A stretch of DNA of 64,000 nt from DATKYQ01 sp035528415 (GTDB lineage: Bacteria > Myxococcota > B64-G9), in the NCBI GenBank assembly GCA_035528415.1, contig DATKYQ010000075.1, positions 27,356-91,355 on the forward strand, written 5' to 3'. Under the pieces are notes generated by a model. It was not told the DNA's origin and did not search any database. It saw only the letters and a program-made list of their open reading frames with translations. Of the stretch, positions 44,787-53,441 are shown piece by piece. Both the position numbers and the translations under genes were made by a program. The first letter of the stretch is position 1. The number at the start of each line of letters is the position of its first letter.

Positions 44787-45430
44787 ACGTCGGATCTGTC
44801 AGGGGGTTTTCACCTAACGCGGCGGTATGGCACGATCTGGATGTAGAGTTGGTCACCATCGAGAAGGCTTGCCGAGAGGCCGAGTCCCTGCTCACTCCGA
44901 CCGAGCGGCAGCTCCTTGGCAGAATCGGCATCGGGCGTAGGCGAGCATGGCTTGCCGCCCGGGCGGCTATCAAGCGACTCGGATACCGCCTCGAACCCGA
45001 TATCGAGCCTCGTTTCGTCGAGACATGTCGAATGATCGACACGCCCTCCTGCTGCCTATTCCCCGACGGCCGCTCTGTCCCAGTCTCGGTGGCGCATGAC
45101 GGCTACTACGTCCTTGCCGCTTTGTCAGCCTGCGGCACCAGGGTCGGAGTCGACATCGAGCCGGTAGACCCCCGCTGCGCCCGCGTAGTTGAGCGTTTTT
45201 TTCCCGCCTGGCCCAGCGACCCGCTGCCTGCCACACGACTATGGACCGCCTGCGAGGCGGTGGCCAAATGCAGCCGCACGGCGCTTGCCGAAGTACTCAG
45301 GACAGCCAACTGCAGAGCCCAGGGATCGGAACATGTCTTTGTCGACCTGCCGATGAAAACCGGCTTTCTTGTGAGAAATATTCTTTTCGAAAACAGGATA
45401 CTGGCGGCTACAAGCTCACCTATCGCTTGA
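44783..45430 (+). CDS. 4'-phosphopantetheinyl transferase superfamily protein
   Basis: A 215-residue Sfp-like protein starting at TTG 44783, which overlaps the fabG stop. LTPTERQLLGRIGIGRRRAWLAARAAIKRLGY corresponds to the N-half RR...F-A-R-A-K pattern. VSVAHDGYYVLAAL and GVDIEPVD hold the metal-binding D and E. The C-half motif WxxKEA reads WTACEAVAK: Glu and the second Lys remain but the first Lys is Cys. It would attach phosphopantetheine to a carrier protein. Activity may be altered by the Lys change. Confidence 0.78.
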   Translation: MNVGSVRGFSPNAAVWHDLDVELVTIEKACREAESLLTPTERQLLGRIGIGRRRAWLAARAAIKRLGYRLEPDIEPRFVETCRMIDTPSCCLFPDGRSVPVSVAHDGYYVLAALSACGTRVGVDIEPVDPRCARVVERFFPAWPSDPLPATRLWTACEAVAKCSRTALAEVLRTANCRAQGSEHVFVDLPMKTGFLVRNILFENRILAATSSPIA

Positions 45431-45629
45431 AGACTTGATTCTCGTTCTACGCTCGGTTGCCAGCAGGAAAAGCACAAGAAGAGCGATAAGCGCCCCTTGG
45501 GTAGGAGCTTGGGATCCGGGGCCACGGCACCCGCAGCCTTCCGATGTGTCCGGATTCAGCATATTGCCGCCGCCGCCGTTGACCTCGAGGGAACGCAAGC
45601 AGCGCAAGAATCGCAAACAAAGATCTCAT
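45416..45629 (-). pseudogene. Frameshifted small protein with MYXO-CTERM-like sorting tail
   Basis: From ATG 45629 the frame reads MRSLFAILALLAF, a signal peptide, then runs into arginine-rich nonsense. The frame one base over, ending at TGA 45416, reads GGGGNMLNPDTSEGCGC, then QGALIALLVLFLLATERRTR: a Cys-containing motif, a hydrophobic span and an arginine cluster, the layout of MYXO-CTERM tails. One base change near the GGC-repeat run would join signal and tail. It starts three bases after the upstream gene and overlaps the 3' end of the convergent transferase gene. Pseudogene or sequencing error cannot be told apart. Confidence 0.5.
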
Positions 45630-45632
45630 GAC

Positions 45633-46955
45633 TCAGGATTTGTCTTTCTTCGGGAAGGGTGGCTTCCCTGGCACGCTGTTCTGATGAACGCCGTCCAGCA
45701 GAACGCCCTTGATTATGTCCGACGAAACTTCGACCGTGGCTTCGTAAAACGGAATTGCCGCCGGCGCCCCGCCGAGGTCCAGAGGTGAAAACAGGGCACG
45801 CTGCAGCGCCGGTAACTCGGCGATTCTCTTGGCCAGCTTGTCCTTGCGTACGAAAAACACGTCGCGACGACCCTCGTCCTCGTGCTCGATGGATAGGCTC
45901 AGTTCTCCGTCGACCGGGGTGTGAGAATCTATATCGCGAATGATGGGCGTCAGATAGCGCACCAGCCGGTTGACGATCTCGGCAAACAGGCGTCCATCGA
46001 CGACGTCCTTGCCGCCGATGCCGACGGACGCAAGGCTCTCCTTCGTCTGATAGAGCGCCATCAAGTGCGGCGAGAGCTGTTGCCAGAAACGCATCAGTAA
46101 ATCGATGTGCATGTCGGTGTACAGGTTGGACGGGATCTGTTGACCCATGACATTGTTGACGACCGTGAACACCGAGACACGGCCGGGAGGATTCTTGGCG
46201 ACCCGAACCTGTAGACCGTCCCCCTCACCACCTCCGCGGGTTGACAACCTGAACTCGCCTGTCTCCTCATTGTCGAACACCTGCGTCAGCATGGCGTCGT
46301 CGATGCGCACCATCTCCAGGACAGGTTCTTTTTTGAAACGGGCCTTTTTTGTCCCCAGCGGAATTTCCTGCTTGCCCGGCACGAGGTCGCCGAAACGCTT
46401 GGGTCCTGAAAAGAACTCCGAGGCACCACAAGAAATATTATAGCGGCACTGGATGCCGGCGGCATCCAGCATCTCGGACTCGGCCCTGTAGACCAGACCA
46501 TCCAGGCGGCAGCGCAGATTACCTTCCTTTACAGGCAGGCCGCTGGCCATGAAGAATTCGCGCAGGGCGTCAAAGGCCAGGTTCGAAAGCTGGATGACCT
46601 GGGCCTGGATACCGTTGACCGCTTCCTCGACCTGCGCCTTCATGCGCGCCTTGCCCTCGTTGGCCTGCCTGGTGAGCGTCTCGGTCACCGCGCGGCCCAT
46701 CAGCGAGAGCACGTGTTGCTCCGGCCTGTTCGTGGTCCTGGACTGGAGCACTTTCATCAGTTCGGCGCGCAAGCTCTCGATGTCTTCATCCACCTGCGCC
46801 ATGCGGTTTTTCTCGGCCTGCATGGTCAGAAGGGCGTTGTCGATTTCCTGGTGCTTCTTCAGCATCTCGACGGACATGTCGATCACGCGCTGGAGTAGAT
46901 CCAGGGCATTATCCTGGTAATCCGCCTTGGTCAAATCCCCGTACATATACTGCAT
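45633..46955 (-). CDS. Coiled-coil protein of unknown function
   Basis: A 440-residue soluble protein without signal or membrane segment. Residues about 15-140 are coiled coil (LLQRVIDMSVEMLKKHQEIDNALLTMQAEKNRMAQVDEDIESLRAEL). The rest is a mixed globular region (LRCRLDGLVYRAESEMLDAAGIQCRYNISCGASEFFSGPKRFGDL; DGLQVRVAKNPPGRVSVFTVVNNVMG; LSLSIEHEDEGRRDVFFV). I recognise no family. The start at 46955 (MQYMYGDLTKADYQDN) has GGGG about 13 bases upstream; the in-frame region before it is AT-rich intergenic DNA. It is followed by the broken sorting-tail gene. Confidence 0.78.
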   Translation of the reverse strand: MQYMYGDLTKADYQDNALDLLQRVIDMSVEMLKKHQEIDNALLTMQAEKNRMAQVDEDIESLRAELMKVLQSRTTNRPEQHVLSLMGRAVTETLTRQANEGKARMKAQVEEAVNGIQAQVIQLSNLAFDALREFFMASGLPVKEGNLRCRLDGLVYRAESEMLDAAGIQCRYNISCGASEFFSGPKRFGDLVPGKQEIPLGTKKARFKKEPVLEMVRIDDAMLTQVFDNEETGEFRLSTRGGGEGDGLQVRVAKNPPGRVSVFTVVNNVMGQQIPSNLYTDMHIDLLMRFWQQLSPHLMALYQTKESLASVGIGGKDVVDGRLFAEIVNRLVRYLTPIIRDIDSHTPVDGELSLSIEHEDEGRRDVFFVRKDKLAKRIAELPALQRALFSPLDLGGAPAAIPFYEATVEVSSDIIKGVLLDGVHQNSVPGKPPFPKKDKS

Positions 46956-46993
46956 GCTAAAAAGTCTACCCCAAGTCAAACGGGGCGTCAAAA

Positions 46994-47018
46994 GAATAAA
47001 TATATGAATAAATATATG
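46994..47018. repeat. 12-bp AT-rich tandem repeat in a divergent promoter region
   Basis: AATAAATATATG occurs twice head to tail (46995-47006 and 47007-47018), preceded by G. It is an AT island between the divergent coiled-coil gene and the CPBP protease gene, and may act as an UP-like or regulator-binding element. Confidence 0.5.
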
Positions 47019-47058
47019 GTAGCTTTCTCGGCAGGGCTTTTGCAAGGAGATACATCTC

Positions 47059-48066
47059 GTGGCGAGAATCGCCAACCTGAAAAAGGTATTTGTCAACCAG
47101 ACCGAAGGCAGGCCGCGCTGCGCCTGGCGGCTGGGTCTGCAAACAGTTGTGCTCTTGCTCATCGGCGCGCCCCTGGTGCTGCTGGTCGGCCTTGCGGCCA
47201 AGTTGCTCGGTCATTTACCCGAGGGGCTGTCCTTCAACTCTCTACTGCGTCTGTCTTCGCGTGACATGGCCTATGCCGGGATCTTCTTTATTGCCAAGTG
47301 CCTGGCGGTCGTCTTTAGCCTGGCGCTGGCTGCCAGGTTTTTCGATAGACGACCGTTTGCCGATCTCGGACTGCACTTCAGCCAGCGCTGGTGGGCAGAC
47401 TTCACCTTCGGACTCAGCCTGGGCGGCATTCTGATGGCGGCAATCTTTGCAGTCGAATTCAGCGCCGGTTGGCTGTCTATCGATGCGACCTTCGGCGTGC
47501 CCGGGGAGCCCGGAACATTCTGGCCGGCCATGCTTTATATGCTGGCCGTCTTCAGCGGTGTCGGCTTCTACGAGGAAATGCTCAGCCGAGGCTACCACAT
47601 CCGCAACCTGGCCGAGGGGCTCAACCTGCCGGGAACCGGCGCGCGTATGGCGGTCGTGCTGGCATGGGTGACAACGTCGTTGCTGTTCGGCTTCGGCCAT
47701 GCCCTCAATCCCAACTCCGGCTTGGTGTCCTCGCTGGGAGTGGCGGCGGCGGGAATCATGCTCGGGCTGCCTTTCGTGATCACCTCCGAGCTCGGGCTTT
47801 CTGTCGGTCTGCATATAGGCTGGAACTTCTTCCAGGGCTGCGTCTTCGGTTTTCCGGTCAGCGGTCGACACTTCGGTGTGAGCTTCGTCGCGATTGCACA
47901 GGGAGGTCCCCCGGCCTGGACCGGCGGGCCCTTCGGTCCCGAAGCAGGAATATTAGGTCTTTGCGCCTGCGGGCTGGGATGCCTGTTGATAATCGGCTGG
48001 CTGCGGCTCTCTCATGCCGGTTGCGCCCTGCAGGCCGGCCTGGCATCGCCGCCGAACAGGCCCTAG
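47059..48066 (+). CDS. CPBP-family intramembrane metalloprotease
   Basis: A 335-residue membrane protein, GTG start, with about eight hydrophobic segments. The CPBP (Rce1/Abi) motifs are all present: FYEEMLSRGY (EExxxRG), FGFGHALNPNSG (second His), and HIGWNFFQG (third motif). The active site lies within the membrane. Bacterial members cleave or mature small membrane peptides or act in immunity; the substrate is unknown. It ends four bases before the convergent plsY. Confidence 0.92.
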   Translation: MARIANLKKVFVNQTEGRPRCAWRLGLQTVVLLLIGAPLVLLVGLAAKLLGHLPEGLSFNSLLRLSSRDMAYAGIFFIAKCLAVVFSLALAARFFDRRPFADLGLHFSQRWWADFTFGLSLGGILMAAIFAVEFSAGWLSIDATFGVPGEPGTFWPAMLYMLAVFSGVGFYEEMLSRGYHIRNLAEGLNLPGTGARMAVVLAWVTTSLLFGFGHALNPNSGLVSSLGVAAAGIMLGLPFVITSELGLSVGLHIGWNFFQGCVFGFPVSGRHFGVSFVAIAQGGPPAWTGGPFGPEAGILGLCACGLGCLLIIGWLRLSHAGCALQAGLASPPNRP

Positions 48067-48070
48067 GGGG

Positions 48071-48655
48071 CTATTTTTCCAGGCGCTGCTCGTAGCCGCG
48101 TATCAGGCGGCGAATGTTGCGACGGTGGGTCGTAATAATGACGACCAGAAGAATCAGCGCCAGGAAGATCTCGTCTCCCCGACCTCCTCTTGCAACCAGC
48201 AGGATAGGATACAGCGCCGCCGCGGCCAGGCTGCCCACAGATGCCATTCTGAAGATCAACACCAGCAAAAGCCACAGGCACGCCACGGCCAGTGCCGAGA
48301 CGGGATCGAGCCCCAGGTAAATGCCCAGCGTGGTCGCGAACCCCTTTCCCCCTCTAAAGCCGTGGTAGAGTGGAAACAGGTTGCCGGCTAAAACCGCAAG
48401 GCAGGCAAAGAACACAGGCCATGATCCCCCAAGCAGGCCGCCGGCGGCAAAGACAACCAGGAACCCGCGCCCGGCGTCGAGCAGCAGGATCAACACCGCC
48501 CAGCCCAGTCCAAGGGCCCTGAAGGCGTTTGTTGCGCCCGGATTGCCGCTGCCGTATCGCCTCAGGTCACCCCGTCCGAGCATGCTCGTCACCATCAGCG
48601 AAAAGTTGAAGCTGCCTGCAAGGTAGGCAGCCAGGCAGAAAAGGAGAGTCTTCAT
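48071..48655 (-). CDS. plsY: Glycerol-3-phosphate acyltransferase PlsY
   Basis: A 194-residue polytopic membrane enzyme that acylates glycerol 3-phosphate from acyl phosphate, the first step of phospholipid synthesis. PlsY motifs: YLAGSFNFSLM, GSGNPGATNAFRALG, PLYHGFRGGKGFATTLG (Lys/Gly motif), and ITTHRRNIRRLIRG at the C-terminus. Length typical. A separate acyl-phosphate producer (PlsX) is not in the window. Confidence 0.94.
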   Translation of the reverse strand: MKTLLFCLAAYLAGSFNFSLMVTSMLGRGDLRRYGSGNPGATNAFRALGLGWAVLILLLDAGRGFLVVFAAGGLLGGSWPVFFACLAVLAGNLFPLYHGFRGGKGFATTLGIYLGLDPVSALAVACLWLLLVLIFRMASVGSLAAAALYPILLVARGGRGDEIFLALILLVVIITTHRRNIRRLIRGYEQRLEK

Positions 48656-48665
48656 GATCGCAGTA

Positions 48666-49571
48666 TCATTCCTGGATCCAGCCCTTGTCCAGTTCGTAGC
48701 GTTCGAGCATCTCGCGGGCGGCGTCGAACTCGGTGGCCGAGAGCGATCTGTCGAGCGGCGGCAGCCTAAGCGCCTTGTTGGCCGGAAAGTACTGGCGCAT
48801 CAGACTGACCGCCGTGGAACGGCCCAACTCGGCTGCAATGAAGCGCAGCACCCGTTCGGTGCCGGATAGATCTTCCGGCAACACCAGGTGGCGCACCAGC
48901 ACACCGCTGGTCGCCAGACCGTCTCCATCGAGCACCAGGTCGCCTACCTGGCGCTTCATCTCGCAAAGAGCCCATGTGGCCGTGGCCCAGTAGTTATCGG
49001 CACCGCTCAGGTGCGCGGCAACCTCGTCGCTTCCGTACTTCAGGTCGGGCATGTAGATGTCCACTATGCCGTCGAGTAAATCGAGTGCCGCGGGGGCATC
49101 ATATCCCGACGAATTGTAGACGATCGGTATCTCGAGCCCGCCTTCGGCAGCCGGCGCCAACGCTTCGAGAAAGGGCCACACGGCGTGGCTGGGGGTGACC
49201 AGGTTGATGTTATGTGCGCCGCGTGCCTGCAGCCTGAGCATGACACGCGCAAGTTCGGCCGTCGAAAAAGGTTGCCCGTTGCGCAACTGGCTGATGGGAT
49301 AGTTCTGGCAAAAGACGCAGGCCAGATTGCAGCCGGTGAAAAAAACCGTCCCCGAGCCGTGCCGCCCGGAGATGGGCGGCTCCTCGCCGTGATGCAGGTT
49401 GGCGCTCGATACGCGCGCCACGTCGGCCAGCCCGCAGGCGCCCTCCTCGCCGGCCGGCCGATCGGCGCCGCAGGCCCGCGGGCACATCCGGCAGGGCGAG
49501 CTGAGTTCGCAGGCTTTCTGTGCGCGCCGCGCGATCTCTCCCGCAGGCAGCTTCAGGTAACGGGCCGTCAT
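48666..49571 (-). CDS. Radical SAM protein, PflA-related (COG1313 type)
   Basis: About 301 residues. An N-terminal cysteine motif SPCRMCPRACGADR ... GACG and the radical SAM motif GCNLACVFCQNYPIS are visible, followed by INLVTPSHAVWPFLEAL, IVYNSSGYD, IDIYMPDLKYGSDE and VRHLVLPEDL. This set is that of PflA-like activases encoded in many bacteria with unknown targets. The ATG at 49571 fits the family N-terminus (MTARYLKLPAGEI); the ATG at 49589 is also in frame. No glycyl-radical enzyme lies nearby. Confidence 0.88.
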   Translation of the reverse strand: MTARYLKLPAGEIARRAQKACELSSPCRMCPRACGADRPAGEEGACGLADVARVSSANLHHGEEPPISGRHGSGTVFFTGCNLACVFCQNYPISQLRNGQPFSTAELARVMLRLQARGAHNINLVTPSHAVWPFLEALAPAAEGGLEIPIVYNSSGYDAPAALDLLDGIVDIYMPDLKYGSDEVAAHLSGADNYWATATWALCEMKRQVGDLVLDGDGLATSGVLVRHLVLPEDLSGTERVLRFIAAELGRSTAVSLMRQYFPANKALRLPPLDRSLSATEFDAAREMLERYELDKGWIQE

Positions 49572-49696
49572 GACAGCTGGAGTTATCATCCCTCGACTGC
49601 TTCTTCAACGCAATCTCGGTATGGACATTTTGGTTGTCAGGCAACCCGCCCCTGGAGTACATTGCGCCCCGAACCAGGTTACCAGGGAGGAAAATC

Positions 49697-51460
49697 ATGC
49701 TGCGCAAATTACTCGCTGTTTCCTTAATGTCCGTGCTGGCGTTTTCGATCGCCTGCAGCAAGAAGAAAAAAGAAGAAGAAACGGCCGGCCCGCGGGCGGC
49801 ACACAATGCGGCGCTTCCAGAATCGATCGAACTTCCCGAGCAGGCCATCGGCGTCGCCATCTTCGCCGAGCCCGCCCGCGTCTTTGCAGACCTGGAGAAG
49901 CTGGCAGCCCTGGTCGGGCCCGTGCCCCCGGGCGCCTTGACCGCCGCCGTCCTCCAGGGCCTGCTGCAGGTGGGGCTCAAGGACACCAGCGTGGTTGATC
50001 TCAACGGCCCGGCCGGTCTGCTGGTGCTAGACCCCAAGCTGCACAAGGCTCCTGTCGTCATTGCCTGCACCGTAAAAAACAGGCAAGCGCTGCTCGAGTC
50101 GGCCAAGCCAACCTGGAACAAGAAGGGTGAGCAGGACGGCGTCGTCGAACTCACCCGAGAGGTGGTTGACAAAATTACGCAGTCAATCTTCTTGAAATTC
50201 GGCGATCATACCCTGATCGTCGCCAACGACCGGGAGGCCATGAAGACCGGCGCGCCCATTCTGGGTAAGTTGCTAGCTTCGGGCAACGGCGTCTTTGGCA
50301 CGCTGCGCCTGGATCACCTGCGCAAGATCTTCGCGGCCGAGATTGCCGGCCTGCCGGCCATGCTCAAGCAGCAACTGGCCGCCGGGAGATCCATGCAGGC
50401 GTTTCCCGATCCCCAGAAGATGCAGTGGTTCCTGGGCTGGATGGTCGACAAGACGCTCGCCTTTTTCGAGCAAACCAGAGAGGTCACCTTCGCCGCCGAC
50501 TGCGACAAGACCGGGGCGACAATCAAGATGGGCATCAAGCCCGAGGACGGCTCCTTCTTCGCAAAACTCCTGGCCGCTCAGAAACACTCAGCATTGAAGC
50601 TTGTCGATGCCCTGCCGGATGATCACTTCATGGTGATGGGCATGAACGTCCAGTGGGATCTCTTCAAGCCCGATCTGATCGATTTCACCAAGGAGATCTT
50701 CAAGGTCTTCTTCGAAAAGGAACTTTCGGCCGAGCTGATCGCCGTCTTTGGGCAGATGTGGCAGGTCCTGGGCGAAGAGGTCGCCTTTTCCGAAAACCTG
50801 GGCGCCTCCGGGCTGAGCGCCGTGGAGTTGTTCACGGTGAAAGACGAGGCCAAGGCGCGCGAAGTGTTCGTAAAGAGCTTTGCGCTGGTGGCCAAGCTGC
50901 TGGGCGACAAAAGTGAAGTGATGGGAATCAAGTTCAGCATCGAAGGCCCCAGCGACGCCGGCCAGCATGCAGGTGTCAAGCTGTGGACCTACAAGATGAG
51001 ATTCGACACATCGGGTATGGACACGATGAGAGCCAAGGCAATTAAAAACGTCTACGGCGGTGATTTCAAGATGGCCTTGGCCGTCTTTGATAAGAAAGCC
51101 GCCCTGGCCATCGGTCAGAAGGCCGTGGAGGATCTATCCGCAGCCATCGATCGCGCCCGGGGCAAGGGCAAGGGCTTCAACGTCTCTCCTGCCTTTATAA
51201 ACGCCGCGGGACCGCATGCGTCTGATTCGGGCGGCTTCGTCTTCATGTCCATGTCGCGAGCCATCGTAGCGGGCATCGAGACCACCTACGCCGCCCTGGA
51301 CAAGCCGGCTCCCAAGCTGGATCTACCCCCGTCAAAGAGCGGCCTTTTCATTAACTTCTCGTCGAAGCCAAAAAAGCTGACGGCCACTCTGCGCATGCCT
51401 GCCGATCACCTTACGGAAATGGGCCAGGCCATCAAACAGCTAACCAGCCTCGGTCACTGA
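49697..51460 (+). CDS. Large lipoprotein of unknown function
   Basis: A 587-residue lipoprotein: MLRKLLAVSLMSVLAFSIAC with lipobox SIAC, then CSKKKKEEETAG. AGGGAGG six bases upstream fixes the start. The mature part alternates helices and strands (EQAIGVAIFAEPARVFADLEKLAALVG; LNGPAGLLVLDPKLHKAPVVIACTV; FGTLRLDHLRKIFAAEIAGLPAMLKQQLAAG) and resembles exported proteins with repeated alpha/beta modules such as DUF3352; this is tentative. It overlaps the end of the convergent gene by seven bases. Confidence 0.75.
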   Translation: MLRKLLAVSLMSVLAFSIACSKKKKEEETAGPRAAHNAALPESIELPEQAIGVAIFAEPARVFADLEKLAALVGPVPPGALTAAVLQGLLQVGLKDTSVVDLNGPAGLLVLDPKLHKAPVVIACTVKNRQALLESAKPTWNKKGEQDGVVELTREVVDKITQSIFLKFGDHTLIVANDREAMKTGAPILGKLLASGNGVFGTLRLDHLRKIFAAEIAGLPAMLKQQLAAGRSMQAFPDPQKMQWFLGWMVDKTLAFFEQTREVTFAADCDKTGATIKMGIKPEDGSFFAKLLAAQKHSALKLVDALPDDHFMVMGMNVQWDLFKPDLIDFTKEIFKVFFEKELSAELIAVFGQMWQVLGEEVAFSENLGASGLSAVELFTVKDEAKAREVFVKSFALVAKLLGDKSEVMGIKFSIEGPSDAGQHAGVKLWTYKMRFDTSGMDTMRAKAIKNVYGGDFKMALAVFDKKAALAIGQKAVEDLSAAIDRARGKGKGFNVSPAFINAAGPHASDSGGFVFMSMSRAIVAGIETTYAALDKPAPKLDLPPSKSGLFINFSSKPKKLTATLRMPADHLTEMGQAIKQLTSLGH

Positions 51461-52107
51461 CCGCCTGTGATGTCCGTATAGACCTTCTCCACCGGCACCC
51501 GCTGCTTGAAGCGATCCAGATAGCGGAAGCTGAGCGCCTGCAGCCTCATAATCAACTCGGCGGCTTCGGGAGTGCCGCTCGTACGGCTGCGCTCGGCGGC
51601 CTTGCGGATTAGCCCGCGGGCCGCGCGCGGATGCAGCACATAGGCGCCGCTGGCAAACACTAGTTTATCATTCAACGGTAACAGGCGCGCCTCGAGAATG
51701 TCGCCGGGATCGAGCCCGGCCAGTGCCCGGCGTTCTGTCACACGCAGCGTTTCGCTGCTGAACATGTCACGCAAGTCGATGCTCTGCCTATCGATGCGCA
51801 GCACCTCGAAGAGGCTGTGGATGTTGCCGGCCAGGGCGGCCAACAGGGTCTTTTCGCCCGCGCTCAGCTTGTGTGTGGCCACGAAGATCTGCAAGGGAGT
51901 CTCCAGGCAGCCGTCCATGCGCCTGTCAAAAACATACCAGTTCAAAAAACAGGCCGTCAGGCGCTCGAACGACGGGTCGTCATCGCGTAAGTCCCGCAGT
52001 CGCTCGAAAAAAACGTCGCGCGCCTGCTTGACCTCCTCGGCATGCTCTCCCCGGGCTAACTCAGCCAGAATGCGTTCGAAGATCTCCTGCTCGATGTTTG
52101 TCTTCAA
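51454..52107 (-). CDS. Conserved-looking cytoplasmic protein, unknown function
   Basis: A 217-residue soluble, mostly helical protein. The TTG at 52107 overlaps the pyrC stop (TTGA), with GGAGG about ten bases upstream, so translation is coupled to pyrC. Sequence features: EIFERILAELARGEHAEEVKQARDVFFERLRDL, CFLNWYVFDRRM, LSAGEKTLLAALAGNIHSLFEVLRI, LDPGDILEARLLPLNDKLVFASGAYVLHPRAARGLIRKAAE. I recognise no domain. The middle reads like a small beta-rich module with a DILEARL phrase. Confidence 0.72.
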   Translation of the reverse strand: MKTNIEQEIFERILAELARGEHAEEVKQARDVFFERLRDLRDDDPSFERLTACFLNWYVFDRRMDGCLETPLQIFVATHKLSAGEKTLLAALAGNIHSLFEVLRIDRQSIDLRDMFSSETLRVTERRALAGLDPGDILEARLLPLNDKLVFASGAYVLHPRAARGLIRKAAERSRTSGTPEAAELIMRLQALSFRYLDRFKQRVPVEKVYTDITGGQ

Positions 52108-53432
52108 AAGCGTCGTCCTCCCATTTTCTTCGACTCCCACACAACGCGACCGCCGACGATGGTCCATCTTACTCTCCCGCGCAGCTTCCAGCCAAGAAAA
52201 GGCGTGTTCGACGAGCGCGAATGCATCATGGATTTCGAGACCTCGTGCCTGGCCGAGGGATCGACAACGGTTACATCCGCCGGCGCCCCGGGACGTAGGC
52301 TTCCGCCCTCCCCGCCCATGATCCCGGCGGGCCCCGAACTGAGCAACTCGACCGCCCGTCCGAGGCCTATCACCTTCTCCTCAACAAGCCGCAGAACCAG
52401 CGCCAGGGCCGTCTCCAGGCCGGTGACTCCGAAAGGAGCCTCCATGAAGCCTCGCTGTTTAGCCTGGCTGGTATGCGGCGCATGATCCGTAGCGACGGCA
52501 TCGATGGATCCGTCGGCCAGCCCCTGCCTCAAGGCGGACACATCCCGCGCGGATCGCAAGGGGGGGTTCATCTTCAGGTTCGCATCCGGCCCGCAGGATC
52601 CAGCGCTCTGACCCACGGCGGCGCTGGTGAGAAACAAGTGATGCGGCGTCGCTTCACATGTGACCGGAAGACCCGCGGCCTTGGCACGCCTGATTGCGTT
52701 GAGTGCGCCCCGCGTACTCACGTGCTGCACATGCAGGCGGCCACCGTAGCGACCGAGCGCACCAAGCGCCCTCTCTGTCGCCAGCCGCTCCGCGGCAGCC
52801 GGAATTCCGGGTAATCCCAGGCGCCGGGAGATCGCACCGGCGGTCATCACGCCGCCGTGACTCAATGCATGGTCTTCGCAGTGAACCATGACCGGCAACC
52901 CGGCCTCGTCCGCGGCCCTGAGCGCCCGACCCAGTAAGCGCATATCGCGCGTGCCCCGGCCATCGTCGCTCAAGGCACCGGCTCCCAGGCGCGCAAGTTC
53001 GGCCACCCGTGAAAGCCGGCCTCCACGCAACCCCAGCGAGAGAGCTACGGCCGGCACCACCCGCACGCTGGCTTTCTTTTCTATGACTGCCATGAGCCTG
53101 CGCAGGGTATCGGGGTTGTCGAGAACCGGCCGTGTATTAGGCTGGCAGACGATGGTCGTAAACCCGCCTGCGGCGGCCGCGAGGGTTCCCGAGGCTACAT
53201 CCTCGGCGGCCTCCATGCCCGGCTCGCGCAAGTGGACATGCAGGTCCCAAAGGCCGGGCATGACGATACAGTCCGAGGCGTCCAGAACGCGGTCACCCGG
53301 AGCCGGATGTACCCGTGAGCGGTTCGCGGAAGCGACGGACTCGATGCATCCGTCGGAGATCACCACATCAGCCGGGCGCTTCAATCTGACACCCGGGTCT
53401 ATGACCCGTCCTCCAAGTATAAAGAGACGCAT
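52104..53432 (-). CDS. pyrC: Dihydroorotase
   Basis: A 442-residue amidohydrolase cyclising carbamoyl aspartate to dihydroorotate in pyrimidine synthesis. Metal motif DLHVHLREPG; the bridging position is Asp in GALSDDGRGT (type I enzymes often lack the carboxylated Lys); VMVHCEDH, HVQHVSTRG, CEATPHHLFLT and VATDHAPHT; C-terminal NTPFLGWKLRG. Unlike many genomes, no pyrB or carAB flanks it. Followed by an overlapping unknown gene. Confidence 0.95.
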   Translation of the reverse strand: MRLFILGGRVIDPGVRLKRPADVVISDGCIESVASANRSRVHPAPGDRVLDASDCIVMPGLWDLHVHLREPGMEAAEDVASGTLAAAAGGFTTIVCQPNTRPVLDNPDTLRRLMAVIEKKASVRVVPAVALSLGLRGGRLSRVAELARLGAGALSDDGRGTRDMRLLGRALRAADEAGLPVMVHCEDHALSHGGVMTAGAISRRLGLPGIPAAAERLATERALGALGRYGGRLHVQHVSTRGALNAIRRAKAAGLPVTCEATPHHLFLTSAAVGQSAGSCGPDANLKMNPPLRSARDVSALRQGLADGSIDAVATDHAPHTSQAKQRGFMEAPFGVTGLETALALVLRLVEEKVIGLGRAVELLSSGPAGIMGGEGGSLRPGAPADVTVVDPSARHEVSKSMMHSRSSNTPFLGWKLRGRVRWTIVGGRVVWESKKMGGRRF

Positions 53433-53441
53433 AACGATTTT

